Shown: in pieces, positions 1 through 10,770 of the stretch
How the letters are laid out: every line of letters begins with the position of its first letter
Position numbering within the stretch: position 1 is the stretch's first letter
Assembly: GCA_009733775.1 (NCBI GenBank)
Contig: WOGZ01000343.1
Span: 1-33,478, forward strand
Origin: Alectoria sarmentosa
Taxonomy: Eukaryota > Ascomycota > Lecanoromycetes > Lecanorales > Parmeliaceae
DNA: 33,478 nucleotides
Direction of reading: 5' to 3'
Made by a program: the position numbers and the translations under genes
The notes under the pieces: model-generated
Told to the model about the DNA's origin: nothing
Seen by the model: only the letters and a program-made list of their open reading frames with translations
The model's database searches: none

Positions 1-115
1 CTTCTCCTTCTCCTTCTCCTTCTCCTTCTCCTTCTCCTTCTCCTTCTCCTTCTCCTCCTTCTTCTCTTCCTCTTCTCTTTCTCTTTCCCTTTCTTTTTCC
101 TTCTCCTCTCATCTC
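1..115. repeat. Pyrimidine tract with (CTTCTC)n hexamer repeat
   Basis: Positions 1-55 are near-perfect repeats of CTTCTC, followed by a degenerate C/T-only tract to about 115. It lies just upstream of the ATG at 126, so it is the 5' UTR or core promoter of the SUR7-like gene. CT-rich stretches are common just upstream of start codons in filamentous ascomycetes. The repeat runs off the window, so its full length is unknown. Confidence 0.85.
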
Positions 116-125
116 CTCACCGACA

Positions 126-1331
126 ATGACCCTCCCAACTTTCATCTCAACCCGCCGCTCACGTCAAGTACCTCAAGAGAAATCTACTGCACCCATTTCT
201 CTTTCCTCCTCCGGCCCTTCTCCTAATAATGACACTCTACATCCTTCGGCCTCTACCGTCAGGGCAGCGACCCGCACTCGACTTACTTTTTCCCTCCTCA
301 CTTCTCTCCTCTTCCTCATCGCCCTCGTCTTCCTCATTCTCGTCGAAGTTGGTAATACGGGTGCTCACCACCACGCAGTCGTGGGAAGCATCTACTTTCT
401 CAAGCTCGACTTTAGCCATATCATCCCCCAAGCTGTTCCCCAGGCTACCCTCATCAATTCAATCGCAAGAACATTGGGGCTCCACGACTTCTATCAAGTC
501 GGTCTATGGAATTACTGCGAGGGATATGGGAATGACATTACGGATTGCAGCAAGCCGAAAACGCTGTACTGGTTCAATCCTGTGGAGATCATTCTGAATC
601 AGCTACTCGCTGGCGCCACAAGTACGCCACTCATTCTTCTCACTACTTGTCGTGATTGTGAATGCTGATTGGTAGACGTCAAGTTGCCCTGCCTGCAAAC
701 ATCATTTCGGCCCTCTCTCTTGTCCGAACAGCCTCTCACTGGATGTCCGCCCTTTTCCTGACAGGCGCATGCACCTGTCTTGTTTCAATCTTCCTCACCC
801 CGCTCAGTATTTACACGCGCTGGGCGACTTTTCCCATCGCCTTTTTCGCCTTCCTCAGCGCCCTCACAACGACTGCTGCCAGCATCATCGCCACTGTCAT
901 GTTCATCATATTCAGCAAGGTCGTTCACAGTGCCGAAGGCGAGGTCAATATCGTGCCGGAGATCGGGATCAAGAGTACGTATTTTCCGAGTCCATGTTTC
1001 CTCTTTTGAACCAATCATTGAGTCTTGAGACATTTCTTGGGAGCTTCCACTCTCCAGACGTGTTTCAAGGCTCGTCATACCCCCCTCAACCAAGCAAGAC
1101 TGACTCCGAAATCATAATCTAGTGTTTGCATTCATGTGGGTGGCTAGTGCATGTGCTGTTGTGGGATGGTTGGTTCAGTTTGGTTTGTGTTGCTGCTGTG
1201 CCTCAAGGCGCGACGTTATGCTGGGAAAGAAAACTGGGCGGCCAAAAGCCTGGAGGCAGAGCGGACAAGCGTCGCCCCATGACTTGCGGGAGAAGGCTGG
1301 AACAAGGGGGCTTTTTCGTCGGAAGAAATAA
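126..1331 (+). CDS. SUR7/PalI-like four-helix plasma-membrane protein
   Basis: Three exons: 126-621, 684-974, 1123-1331, giving 331 aa. The translation has a polar N-terminal tail, a first membrane helix at about residues 53-76, an extracellular loop with a claudin-like GLWNYC motif (126-131) and a second Cys at 141, then three more hydrophobic helices (about 184-206, 215-242, 263-288) and a basic cytosolic tail. This order is that of the SUR7/PalI family, whose members organise eisosome-associated membrane domains or sense ambient pH. Intron 1 (622-683) is set by frame: the nearer TAG acceptor at 675 would break the frame, AAG at 683 keeps it. Intron 2 (975-1122) is 148 nt, much longer than typical here, and is one of the introner-like copies. 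The family call is firm; the exact subfamily is not. Confidence 0.8.
975..1122 (+). repeat. Introner-like element, copy A (intron 2 of the SUR7-like gene)
   Basis: A 148-nt phase-1 intron, GTACGT...CTAG. It resembles the intron at 25074-25211 end to end: the start GTACGT-TTTTCCG, the TTGAG-CTTGAGAC block, the CAAGGCTC block, a CCCCTCAAC block and the 3' motif CTGACTCCGAAATCAT. Bases 1020-1032 can pair with 1061-1073 as an uninterrupted 13-bp stem with two G-U pairs. Downstream of the intron the frame resumes into the fourth membrane helix, which supports splicing. Confidence 0.82.
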
Positions 1332-2008
1332 TAAAGAAAAGAAAGCGATGGTTTTGCTTCCTGTGTCGCCGTAGATTTTGTACTTGATGATACTACGGCA
1401 TTGTCCCGGAGAGCCTATCCAGTTGATACTACAATCGTTAGATGCTGCTTTGATCTGCCCGAGCCTCTGAAGAAGCTAAGAAGACAGTTATTGGCATAGA
1501 AAAAAGAACAATCCAGAACAGAGTCAGACTTACGTTGAGAAAACATCAGCCAGTGTTGGATTGCACGAGCACAAATGCAAGCTCTGCGGCGTATACATGA
1601 AAACGATCAAGAGCCTTGAACGCAGGGCTTCCAGGTCTTTGTGGACTAGGAAAGAATCTCCTGGTTGATATAGAGCACATGAAGCCTACTCGGCGGTGGC
1701 TTGCAAAAATTGCTGAGTTCATTTCATGCATTGTGCTAGCTCGGAGCTACTTTACCGTGGGTATCTTCTCAACGCCCTCTTAACGCTTCCATGGGATGTG
1801 AACGAACCGTTGTTACAGTTGGCCCTTGGGTCAGTACCTTCATCGCACAGGCCGTAAAATCTTATCTTAATTCTCCCTGCCGCAATTACCCTTCACTTCA
1901 GCACCGGAGGAAAGGGGCCACCATGTAAACAAATGCCCTTCTCAATAAACCACAACGTCATCACCTTCATGATGCTCGGCCCAACTGGGACGTTCCGTCT
2001 TTTGTCAT
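1332..2008. other. Intergenic, between convergent genes
   Basis: About 680 bases holding the 3' flanks of the SUR7-like gene and of the large minus-strand gene. I see no convincing coding region, tRNA or repeat; short open frames here carry no recognisable motif. Confidence 0.6.
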
Positions 2009-5000
2009 CTATTCCTCCTCGCTCTCCTCGCTCTCGCTGGAGAAATCATGATATCCGTGATCGCCACCTGGTGGAAGGGCAGGGACACAGGTTGCGCCGC
2101 CGAACGCACCGTCCTGCCTGAGGTCCGACGTTCCTCCAGCATCTATATCCGCTTCGAGTAGAGCTTCGAGTTCCACTGCATACGCAGTATCCACATCTTC
2201 CTCCGCGGTGGCGCTGTCGTCGTGCATGACACTATCAACATCTGGTGAATCCTGAAACCCCTCAACCTCCATGTTATCGCCTTCGTCATCTCCAAAAAGT
2301 GAATCATGGTCATCCAATGCCACTTGGTCCATGCTTCCTCCATGCATGGCTTGCTGGATGCCAGTGTCCTCTTGATAGAGTCGACCATCTCGCGTCTTTT
2401 GAGGCTCCCGTGGTCTGACTTCTTCTGACGGCTTTCGAGGCTGCTCCTGACGTTTTTCTCTTTTAGCTGCTCTTCTATGTTGCTTTTCTGCACGCATGGC
2501 ATTGTTCGACATAGTTTCGTCCTGGAGCAACTGCTTTGCAATTACCCTTTCTCGCTTCTTTTTCTCCGCAGCAGTCTTCCTATAGCCTTTTGCCCTCGCT
2601 TTTTTAGCTTCTGCGTCCAGAACAACCTTTGTCTTCTCTGGGACTTTCTTCTTTGTCTTTCGCCCAGTCGCAATCTCCGGCAGAGGCGCCACACTACCCG
2701 CTTCCGGTGATTGTGCTAACGAAACGTTTTCTTCCGCGTTGCTTTGTGGGGGCCGTCTCGAATTTGGTAGCCCAAATCGCTCTGCACTCTTTATTCCCTT
2801 CCTAAAGGGATTCTCTCCCTGGAGCCAGGAAAGAGGTTTCTCCGCCATGCGAGCAATAGATTCTTTTTGGATTTGCATAGCTTCCAGGTCCTTGCATGGT
2901 GAGTCTTGGTCTAGTGGTACTTGATGCTGTGCCATTTGATTCTGTGCCGACAGACCCGACGGATATTGGCTTGGTGCAAAGTGCCCTGATGGATAGTGAG
3001 CCGATGGGTATTGGGCCGGTGGAACATTAGAGGGCGGATGTGCGTCCTGAATGGATGGTTCCCGTGTCTGGTGTACGGATGTATTGCGTGAGGCCGAAGA
3101 CGAGGGTGGCTGGGAATCGTCCGTGAGATCGATGGTCACGCGCTCCATTGGTACTTGTTCCGAGGGACGATTATGATTCAGCCCGTTGGTGTTCATTGTT
3201 CTAGCATTGGTATCGAGTAGTTGATCTGAAGGTACCAATCCAGTGGATCCATCGTGCGGTGAACTTGCATTGTTGAGGTTCGCGGCAGCATATCCTGATT
3301 GCACGGAAGCCCGGCGCGAAGGTTTGGCTAAATTTGCGTCTGGGTAAGCAGGGATCGATTCTGGCTGCGGTGAATTTGCGTTATCATAGCATGCGGAAGT
3401 GAATCCTGGCTGGCTTAAAGCCCGGCTCAAAGCTTTCGCTACATCTGCCTCGGAATAGGGGGGAATTGACGCTGTCTTTGATGGATATGCGTTGTTATGA
3501 TTCGTGGCAGCGTATCCTTGCTGGCGCAAGAACCGGCTCGAGACGTTGGTTACGTTTGCCTCTGAATAGGCAGGAACAGACACTGGCTGAGCAAGTCCCT
3601 GGAAAATTGCAGGTGTCTGTTCCAATCCGTGTCTAGGAACAGGTAGCTGTGCACCGTTGGTATGATACGCTGGGGACGCATTTGTGCTAGCTTCACTACC
3701 TTGACCAGCAGCGCCAACAGCATTGGGCGAATGACTCCATAGAATTTTCTTAATTATCGAGCTGAGGTTTCCAGTGCCATTCTCCTTCCGTATTGTTGCA
3801 AGCATTCCGTTGTGTTCGTCCCACAATCGTTTGTGCTGCTGCTGTAGAGAAGATCCTTTTATTCGCATGGCCTCAATCTGCTGATCCTTCTGTGCAACAA
3901 TGCGCTCATGATGCTGGATCTGTTGCATCATATCTGTTTTTACTTGTTGAAAGCTCTCAACGTCTTTCTTCATGGCGTTATTTAAGGAATGCAAACTTGT
4001 ATTTTCTGCTTTCAACGTTTGCACTTGGGTGACTAGACTCAACATGATGGATTTGACCTCATCATGGCTGTAATTGTCTTTGACTTCTATTCTTCGGCGT
4101 CTATACTGCGGTCCACCGGCCGCCACCGTCTTATCCTTGGATAGAGAGAGGCCGGTCATGTCTTGATGATTGGAGGGTTGTGTCAAGGCTTGGCGGGGAT
4201 GGAGGCTAGATGTAATGCCTAGGTTTTGCCTGTTGGAGAGGCTATATTCGTGTTGACGCTGGATACTCATATTGAATTGCCAGTTTTGAGAGAAAGAGTT
4301 GTCAGTGTTGACAAACGTGTCGAGATGACCACGAGGAGGGTCGACGACATTTTGACCGAACGGAACGTGGTCATAATGCGAGAGCAGATTTGAGCATGAT
4401 TGATATTCTGGAAAGCTTGGCTGTTCGCGAGGTGGCGTGGGCATCGAGGCTGGCCCGAATCGGTTGGAGGAATCCATGTTCATTGGTGCGTACGTTGACG
4501 AGAGTTTTGGCATTGAAGCAGAGCGTCTTCGAGCTGACTGGCGCTGATCACCAGCATGTGCAGTGTCAAAGCTATCCTCTGGAGCGCAGACGTCTAACGG
4601 ATAAATGAAAGATTTGGACAGGCTAAGATAATTGGGTAATGAAGGCGACAGATATGTCCTCGAGGAGTTGGCATAGGCATGGAGATTTGTAAATGTCAGT
4701 AAAGCATTAGTCGGGGTTTGGTGTTGATGGTCTTCGCTAGGTGTGAATGGAGCTGCTAGCAAAGAAGGGGCGGGTAGATTAGCGCGGCGAGGAATTTTTG
4801 CCTTGGCTGGAAAATGACTGGTCCAAGACCTATTCACTTCCTTCCTGGGCTTCAACACTTGTGTTCGAATGTCTGCGGGCTTGTCAGGAAATAGGCGCGG
4901 ATGCTTCCGATGTTGCGTGGAGACAGATATCGAAGACTTGAGAGGTTGATTGTACACTGTCAGCTTCTCCGGTTCAGAGTGATGGTACTTCGCTGGTGAC

Positions 5001-5887
5001 TTCGAGGTCAAAGCAGCTAACGCGGAAGAAGTGCCATGCAGAGTTGTATCTTCGGATCCTAAAATCGTGCTCTGATGAGGACGAGCAAAAGCATCGTCGG
5101 GGCTATGTGGTATTTGGCGATGTGATTCTGGTTTGCTAGATTCTAAGCCCCCTCCGGTTCCGCTAAAAGGAAGTCCAATTGTTGCAACTGATGATCTGCT
5201 TAGTTCTGAAAGAACAGGATTGACATCGGACAGATCTTGATCGTGATACGCGTAAGATCGATCATCGTGGGTTCCGAATGCCACTTGTTTCCCCTTGCCT
5301 ACTTTCGATTCTCGCATTTCATTAGATGCGCGCCTTCCAAGCCTTCTCCTTTTCATAGCACGAGCAGAATGGTCGTCGTATTGACAACTTTGTGCGCTTC
5401 CAATCTCACTGGTGCCCAATGTCTGCTCAGCGTATGGAGCTGCGGCGACGGAATTAAAGTTGTGTTGTACCACGTCACTGCCATCCTTTACAAAAGGAAT
5501 CTGAGAGAAGGGCTGTTCTTTATTTCTTCGAGCTGTCACATGTGAGCTTTTTGCTGCTTCTGGACTGGGATCTGGAGAGCTGCTTGGGTTCTTGGCCTCG
5601 TTGGGGAAAGCTGCTTGCTGGGCTGCACGCTTCTGTTGGATCTCATTCTCGAAGGACTTCCATTTTTCCGATCCGCCAACATGTCCGCTTCCTATTCTTT
5701 TGGGACTGCTCTCGACAGCAGTCCCTGACCTCTTCTCATCCTTTCTCTGAATCTGTGATCCGGGGAGAAGTGTAAGCCCCAGATCGCAGTTTGTGAATAT
5801 AGCCAATGGCGATTTCTCTAAAGAAGCATAATTACCTTCTTTCCTCCCCTGAAACTCACTCATCTTCTTGAGCGATGAGGGAGCCAT
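2009..5887 (-). CDS. Large disordered coiled-coil protein, function unknown
   Basis: One uninterrupted 1292-aa frame. The first ATG is at 5887; the frame is open further upstream but without an ATG before an in-frame stop. I do not recognise the family. The protein is mostly low-complexity, rich in Ser, Pro, Gln and Asn. Visible parts: a basic patch followed by a heptad-like coiled coil at about residues 600-700; three tandem 37-residue repeats at 770-880; a SUMO-interaction-like core VTIDLTDD near 917; short YPSG-type repeats around 955-975; a lysine/arginine-rich segment near 1075-1115 that could be a nuclear localisation signal; and a very acidic C-terminus ending in SESEESEEE. A nuclear scaffold or chromatin-associated role is a guess. 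It is divergent with LST8 across about 660 bases. Confidence 0.75.
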   Translation of the reverse strand: MAPSSLKKMSEFQGRKEGNYASLEKSPLAIFTNCDLGLTLLPGSQIQRKDEKRSGTAVESSPKRIGSGHVGGSEKWKSFENEIQQKRAAQQAAFPNEAKNPSSSPDPSPEAAKSSHVTARRNKEQPFSQIPFVKDGSDVVQHNFNSVAAAPYAEQTLGTSEIGSAQSCQYDDHSARAMKRRRLGRRASNEMRESKVGKGKQVAFGTHDDRSYAYHDQDLSDVNPVLSELSRSSVATIGLPFSGTGGGLESSKPESHRQIPHSPDDAFARPHQSTILGSEDTTLHGTSSALAALTSKSPAKYHHSEPEKLTVYNQPLKSSISVSTQHRKHPRLFPDKPADIRTQVLKPRKEVNRSWTSHFPAKAKIPRRANLPAPSLLAAPFTPSEDHQHQTPTNALLTFTNLHAYANSSRTYLSPSLPNYLSLSKSFIYPLDVCAPEDSFDTAHAGDQRQSARRRSASMPKLSSTYAPMNMDSSNRFGPASMPTPPREQPSFPEYQSCSNLLSHYDHVPFGQNVVDPPRGHLDTFVNTDNSFSQNWQFNMSIQRQHEYSLSNRQNLGITSSLHPRQALTQPSNHQDMTGLSLSKDKTVAAGGPQYRRRRIEVKDNYSHDEVKSIMLSLVTQVQTLKAENTSLHSLNNAMKKDVESFQQVKTDMMQQIQHHERIVAQKDQQIEAMRIKGSSLQQQHKRLWDEHNGMLATIRKENGTGNLSSIIKKILWSHSPNAVGAAGQGSEASTNASPAYHTNGAQLPVPRHGLEQTPAIFQGLAQPVSVPAYSEANVTNVSSRFLRQQGYAATNHNNAYPSKTASIPPYSEADVAKALSRALSQPGFTSACYDNANSPQPESIPAYPDANLAKPSRRASVQSGYAAANLNNASSPHDGSTGLVPSDQLLDTNARTMNTNGLNHNRPSEQVPMERVTIDLTDDSQPPSSSASRNTSVHQTREPSIQDAHPPSNVPPAQYPSAHYPSGHFAPSQYPSGLSAQNQMAQHQVPLDQDSPCKDLEAMQIQKESIARMAEKPLSWLQGENPFRKGIKSAERFGLPNSRRPPQSNAEENVSLAQSPEAGSVAPLPEIATGRKTKKKVPEKTKVVLDAEAKKARAKGYRKTAAEKKKRERVIAKQLLQDETMSNNAMRAEKQHRRAAKREKRQEQPRKPSEEVRPREPQKTRDGRLYQEDTGIQQAMHGGSMDQVALDDHDSLFGDDEGDNMEVEGFQDSPDVDSVMHDDSATAEEDVDTAYAVELEALLEADIDAGGTSDLRQDGAFGGATCVPALPPGGDHGYHDFSSESEESEEE
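3248..3580 (-). repeat. Three tandem 111-bp coding repeats (37 aa each)
   Basis: Units at 3580-3470, 3469-3359 and 3358-3248 encode 37 residues each. All begin S-(V/I)-P-(A/P)-Y-(S/P)-(E/D)-A-(N/D) and end with a G-(Y/F)...NNA/DNA block. The units are diverged at both DNA and protein level but identical in length, so they are old in-frame duplications within the large unknown protein. Confidence 0.85.
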
Positions 5888-6544
5888 GGTCTTTATCTCA
5901 GCCTTGTCAGGGAGCAGACTTGCGGATGACTCAATCAAGGCTACTCCAGCTGTAGTATTTTGACCTTCAAATCCATGGCTGTACCAGACTCTGCAACTCT
6001 AGTTGGCCATGTCAAAAGGAACAGATACTCTAGGAGAATGGCCGACGGTGTGGATGTGGGCTATGTAGAGTAAGTAAAGCGAGTCGTGCCCGAGACCTCG
6101 CTTCAAGACTACCGCGAGAGCGCGATAAGCGCAGGCGGGCAAATAAATAGTTGACTTAAGTTACTCTAGAGTCTACTGAGGACCGAGGGACTCAATAGCT
6201 CATTTACGATTCAAGTAAGGGTGGGGCTGACATTGTATTTATCAATTCCATTGCTTTGCCGGCTTTGACTTTCCAAAATTACTTACCGAGGATTTCTTGA
6301 GTCTGTGAAATAGGCTGCTACGCAGATTCTGCAAGATGTCTATCTATTGATACGGGCTTTCAAATAATTTCATCAAGCGATGCAGCGATCTTTGACTCCC
6401 TTCTCGAATCTGTGAAACATACTCATTGCGCGCCCACTCAAAGCTTTACTGCATCCTTTCAAGGCTGCTCATGTCAATTCGACTAAGGAGACCGGACTTG
6501 ACCGATATCAAAGCTTGCTCAGCTTCAGCAAGTCAACTTGGATC
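5888..6544. promoter_or_regulatory. Divergent intergenic region between the large unknown gene and LST8
   Basis: About 660 bases between two divergent start codons, so it should hold both promoters and 5' UTRs. No specific binding site stands out to me, and there is no supported coding region. Confidence 0.5.
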
Positions 6545-7641
6545 ATGAGTGTAATCCTTTGCACAGGTAGGTTGCACTGGAGTTCTATAGATTTCGTGGC
6601 GCATGTTCTAGGCATTAACAATTCTGCCAGCTGGTTACGACCACACAATACGTTTCTGGGAAGCCCTTTCTGGCATCTGCCATCGCACGATACAACATCC
6701 TGAATCGCAAGTCAATCGCCTTTGCATATCTCCAGATAAACGGTACCTTGCTGCTGCAGGCAGTCAAAAAGTCAAGCTGTTCGATATCCGCTCATCAAAC
6801 CCGAGTCCAGTCATGACCTTCGCCGGACACACTGGAAATGTTACCGGTGTCACTTTTCATTGCGAGGGCAAATGGATGGTGACTTGTTCTGAAGATGGTT
6901 GGGTAAAGGTGTGGCAAACAAAAGATGGAAGCATCCAGCGAAGCTATGATCACGGTATCCCTGTTAATGATGTGGTGATCCATCCCAATCAAGGCGAGGT
7001 GATAGCTTGTGATCGAGGGGGCAATGTCAGGATCTGGGATCTAGGAGAAAACAAATGTACCCACCAGCTAGTTCCCGAGGAAGATGTCTCTGTGTCGAGT
7101 GTTACGGTAGCTAGTGATGGAACCTTACTATGCGCTGGCAACAACTCAGTACGTGCTTCGGTCTGCTGCTATCTAATCCTAGCTAATGAACCTTCTCTCC
7201 AAGGGCAACATCTATGTCTGGCGCATGCTCCAGAACCGCGACATCACCTCTTTGATACCCGTGACGTCTTTTCAAGCTCATACCGCTTACGTGACTCGAG
7301 TCCTCCTCTCTCCGGACGTCCGCCATCTCGCAACATGCAGCGCCGATCATAACGCACGCATCTGGTCCGTCGACCCGACAGCTCCACATAATGTCAAGGG
7401 CAACGAGAACCTTCCTACCGAGCGTAATCCAGGCGCTTTCCCTCTTGAATCGAGTCTGGAGAGTCACCAGAGATGGGTGTGGGATTGCGCATTCAGTGCC
7501 GACAGTGCGTATCTTGTGACGGCGAGCAGTGATCATTATGCCAGATTGTGGGAGTTGGGAACGCAGGCAGTCATTAGGCAGTACAACGGACATCATCGAG
7601 GGGCAGTCTGTGTGGCTCTGAACGACTACTCGGAGAGATGA
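6545..7641 (+). CDS. LST8: LST8, WD40 subunit of TOR complexes
   Basis: Exons 6545-6566, 6631-7148, 7204-7641; 325 aa. The protein starts MSVILCTAGYDHTIRFWEA, the classic Lst8/Pop3/Wat1 beginning, and consists almost entirely of WD40 repeats (FWEA, VKVWQ, VRIWD, IYVWR, ARIWS, ARLWE blade ends), ending with the typical YNGHHRGAVCVALND region. LST8 binds the TOR kinase domain and stabilises TORC1 and TORC2. Intron 1 (6567-6630) splits codon 8 and intron 2 (7149-7203) is phase 0; both are frame-consistent GT-AG introns and the first exon is only 22 nt. Length fits the family (about 300-325 aa). Confidence 0.95.
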
Positions 7642-7986
7642 GCGAGCAGTTACCAATGACGAGTATCATCAGATGCTATGTCTCGAATTTAGCGATGGCG
7701 CCGGGGTTCAAGGATACCCATCAGTGACGGAATGTATACAGTTTTCTTCCTGAGCTACAATGGGGGGGGGATGTCCAGTTGGATGACAACCATCACAACT
7801 AGGTGCACATCGCACTTTTGCAGACCCGCGGGCATCGTTGCACTCTTCTGGAGGCATTTGATCATGCGCGCTTCGGCTATTTCATGAATGCGTTTGTTCT
7901 CCAAAAGAACATTACCGCCAGCACCTGTCTCCCAAGACCGTGCTTGAGCGCGAGAAATGTACACAAAGTATCACAGACTACAACAA
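7642..7986. other. Intergenic, between convergent LST8 and CEX1
   Basis: About 345 bases of 3' flank for both genes. It contains a short G run near 7760 and no recognisable coding region or RNA gene. Confidence 0.6.
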
Positions 7987-10770
7987 CTAGTCCCATGCGT
8001 CGCCCCAATCATCATCCGCTTCTTTCGGCTTCGTGCTGATGGTTCTGGCGGTCACAGACTTAGGCTTAGCAACGGTACTTAGCTTCTTTGCGCCGACTCC
8101 AGCGCCCACGCTTCCAGTAGTAGTAGTCCTTGTGACAGCTTGCCTACCATTGCTGACATTACTAACATTTGCGGAAGGCTTGGTCAATCCCTTAGGCAGT
8201 AGTGCTTTAGGCTTAGCCTGAGCCTGTGCTTTCAGCCACCCCTCAAAGTCTGGCTCACCGCCATCGTCGAAGCTGATTGGGGGAGCTGAATTTGGCTTAG
8301 CTTCGGCTGGAGCGTCGAAGAAGGAATCTTCGGCGATTGGCTTCCCCCAAGCCTCGTGAAGGTCTTCGTCATCCTCGATGGGATTGTTGAAATACTGCTC
8401 AGTAGGCGTTGGGATTCGAGCAGGTGTGGACGTAACAATGACAGCCTGGCGATGGAGGGTGGATGTTGATGTTGAATGGGGAGGATGAGAGGTATCTGCC
8501 GCCGGGGGAACGGACGCTGATCTGTCACTCTTTGCCTGTTGAGGTTTTGCCGCTCTCGATTGCATGTCGCCGCTCGCGCTAGCCACTTTGTTCGTAAAGG
8601 ACGATATTGCCCAACCAGCCCATCCTGGCGTGTCATTTTGAGGTGTGCCCATACGTGGGACAGCACCATTAGCTACCACAGTAGCAGGTGGTGGCAAAGC
8701 TGTGTCCGGAAGTGAGGTTACATATTTGCGTATGCGCTGGAGGTAGACATCAATGCATTTGTTTGCTTGATCACGAACAAGTCTGATAAACATCAGCAAC
8801 TGGAAGATCTATGCTGCACTTGGGATTTCCTACTTTTCTTTGTCCACCAAAGACGGACACAGAGCAGGCAGAATCTTGGTAGCACAATCATCATCAGGGA
8901 AGAGATCTGAGGTTGCGGCGAGCGCAAGCAGGGCTGCATTGCGTGCGTGTACGAAAGGGTCTCGCAGAGAGCGTGCAAAAGCGGCGATAAGAACCTTTTG
9001 TCTCGTCTGAAGCCGAGTCAGTGATTTGAGCACCAGTGAGGACCTTTGATGTACGTACATTCGTACCCAGGTTGCGTGCTATTTTCCCAAGACATATGGT
9101 AGTATTAGTACGAATTCCAGGTTGCTCGTCGTTGGAGGTTTTTGCAAGCTGCTTGAGTAAATCTCCGTTTATAGTACGATCAGAGAGCTTGGTGATGATT
9201 GTTAGAATAGCCTTGACCGTCTGTTCACGAACTAGTGGTGCTACGTCTGTAAAGCCCGTGACCTGTTTAAATTAGTTTGAATCGGAAAATACGGATCCAC
9301 GGGAACGTTACCATCTGTGGGAAGATCCTGTCATTGACGACCTTCTGAGATAGGTGATCAATCATACCGGGGAGACAATCAAGCAAGCAGACCCGTATTG
9401 CTCGGTCCGGATTTGAAAACAGTCTGATAATAACGGGAGTAATCTTTGACTCCCACTCCTCGTCAGAGAGCTTTCTTCCTATTTTCATCACAGACGCAAA
9501 GACTTTGGGTCCTCCACCTCCAAACTCCACGGATTTCAGAAGCTCAGGAAGTATTTTCACGCTGAAAAATTCCTCGGGAAAATCTTCTGCTACTTCGTCC
9601 AACTCGCTGGAGGATGGTAAGCGCACTGCATACTTATTGGTCTCTTAATCAGCGAACCTGAGGAATTCCTCTCTTTCGCCATCACTTTTCAAGCCAAGAC
9701 TATCAATGCCTTCCGACAGCCTAATCAGTGGGGTCTCGAAGAACCCACCGCTACGCCTCCCCTGATCTCGAAAATGGGAAACGCTTAATCTTGCCTTGGG
9801 GTTGGCATTCAGCAGCCTCTTGTAACATTGATGCATATTTGGCGGCACATTTTTTGTTTGGCCGACTTGATCAGCAGTGATAAAAGCGCCATTGAAAACC
9901 TCAAACACCAGTAACCCAAAATCATATGAATCGACTGCAGGGAGCGGATGACTCTTAATCGCATCCCAATTTGCTTTTGCAATTTCGGGAGGGGCATAGC
10001 GTCCAGAGTCGGGAGTAAAGCTTCCATACCTCTTCGAAAGTCAGCCAAGTTATGCGAGAGAAGGCATTGCCTGAGGACGGACATAGATAAGAGCATCGTC
10101 ATCCTTCAGGGAGCTCAAGACTTCTAGTCCGCCCAGTCTCCACTCTCCACTTTGACTGGAGAAGATCGAGGAGAGGCGAACGTTCCCATGTATGGAAGAA
10201 GCCTCGTCGTTGATAAATGATAACGTATTCTGAGAAACCGTTCAATATGTGTTCAATTTTCCGGAACCCTCGAATATCATACTGCAATCGTAAAGAGGCC
10301 CCATTTTGAAGTTTCCACACTCAGGCTCTTACGCCTTGCCGGCCATTCTAAAGGAGTGACCCTCTCCGTAGCAAGGTAGATGTATGTCTCTGTCTATCAT
10401 ATGTATCAGACGTTGCCCAAATACCCCTTCTTCTCGTTATGATAGTTGTACCTCGACGGTATCATAGACTCTTATCACTCCCGGATGCCTCAAGGTTCGC
10501 ATCTTTCGCACTGCGTTCCGAGCGAGTGGTAAGCGAGATTTGTCTGCGGTAACATCGAATGCGAATATGCTGCAGTCCGACCCGTCTTCCTTGTGAGGGG
10601 CATACGTGTCAGAGAAATTTGGTTTAGTATTTCTGGAGTACACACACTCGCTTTGTGCCATTATGTAGAGCCCAGATTGACTGATCTACAGTCAACCTGT
10701 CACCGAACTTGTAAGGAAAAGGAGGGTCCTTGGAAATTGCAGAGGCTACTGCTGATTTGAGAAAATCCAT
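7987..10770 (-). CDS. CEX1: CEX1/SCYL1-type pseudokinase with HEAT repeats
   Basis: Nine exons on the minus strand: 10770-10648, 10589-10452, 10387-10283, 10229-10083, 10031-9658, 9606-9312, 9262-9059, 9006-8834, 8782-7987; 784 aa. The family (yeast Cex1, human SCYL1) acts in nuclear tRNA export and COPI/Golgi traffic. The start MDFLKSAVASAISK and the block WALHNGTKREDGSDCSIF are typical. The kinase fold is degenerate: IHGNVRLSS replaces the catalytic-loop HRD and GGLE the DFG, so no catalysis is expected. HEAT repeats follow (LLKSVEFGGGGPKVF, RTNTTICLGKIARNL, FVHARNAALLALAA), then a disordered tail ending DDWGDAWD. Introns are 49-64 nt. One donor, GTCCGT at 10082, is weak but is the only one keeping the frame. 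Confidence 0.93.

Noticed and set aside
9626..9657. A 32-nt intron in CEX1 ending at the CAG at 9626
   Set aside because: It is too short for this genome. The acceptor at 9607 gives a 51-nt intron and restores the conserved SELDEVAEDFPEEFF frame.
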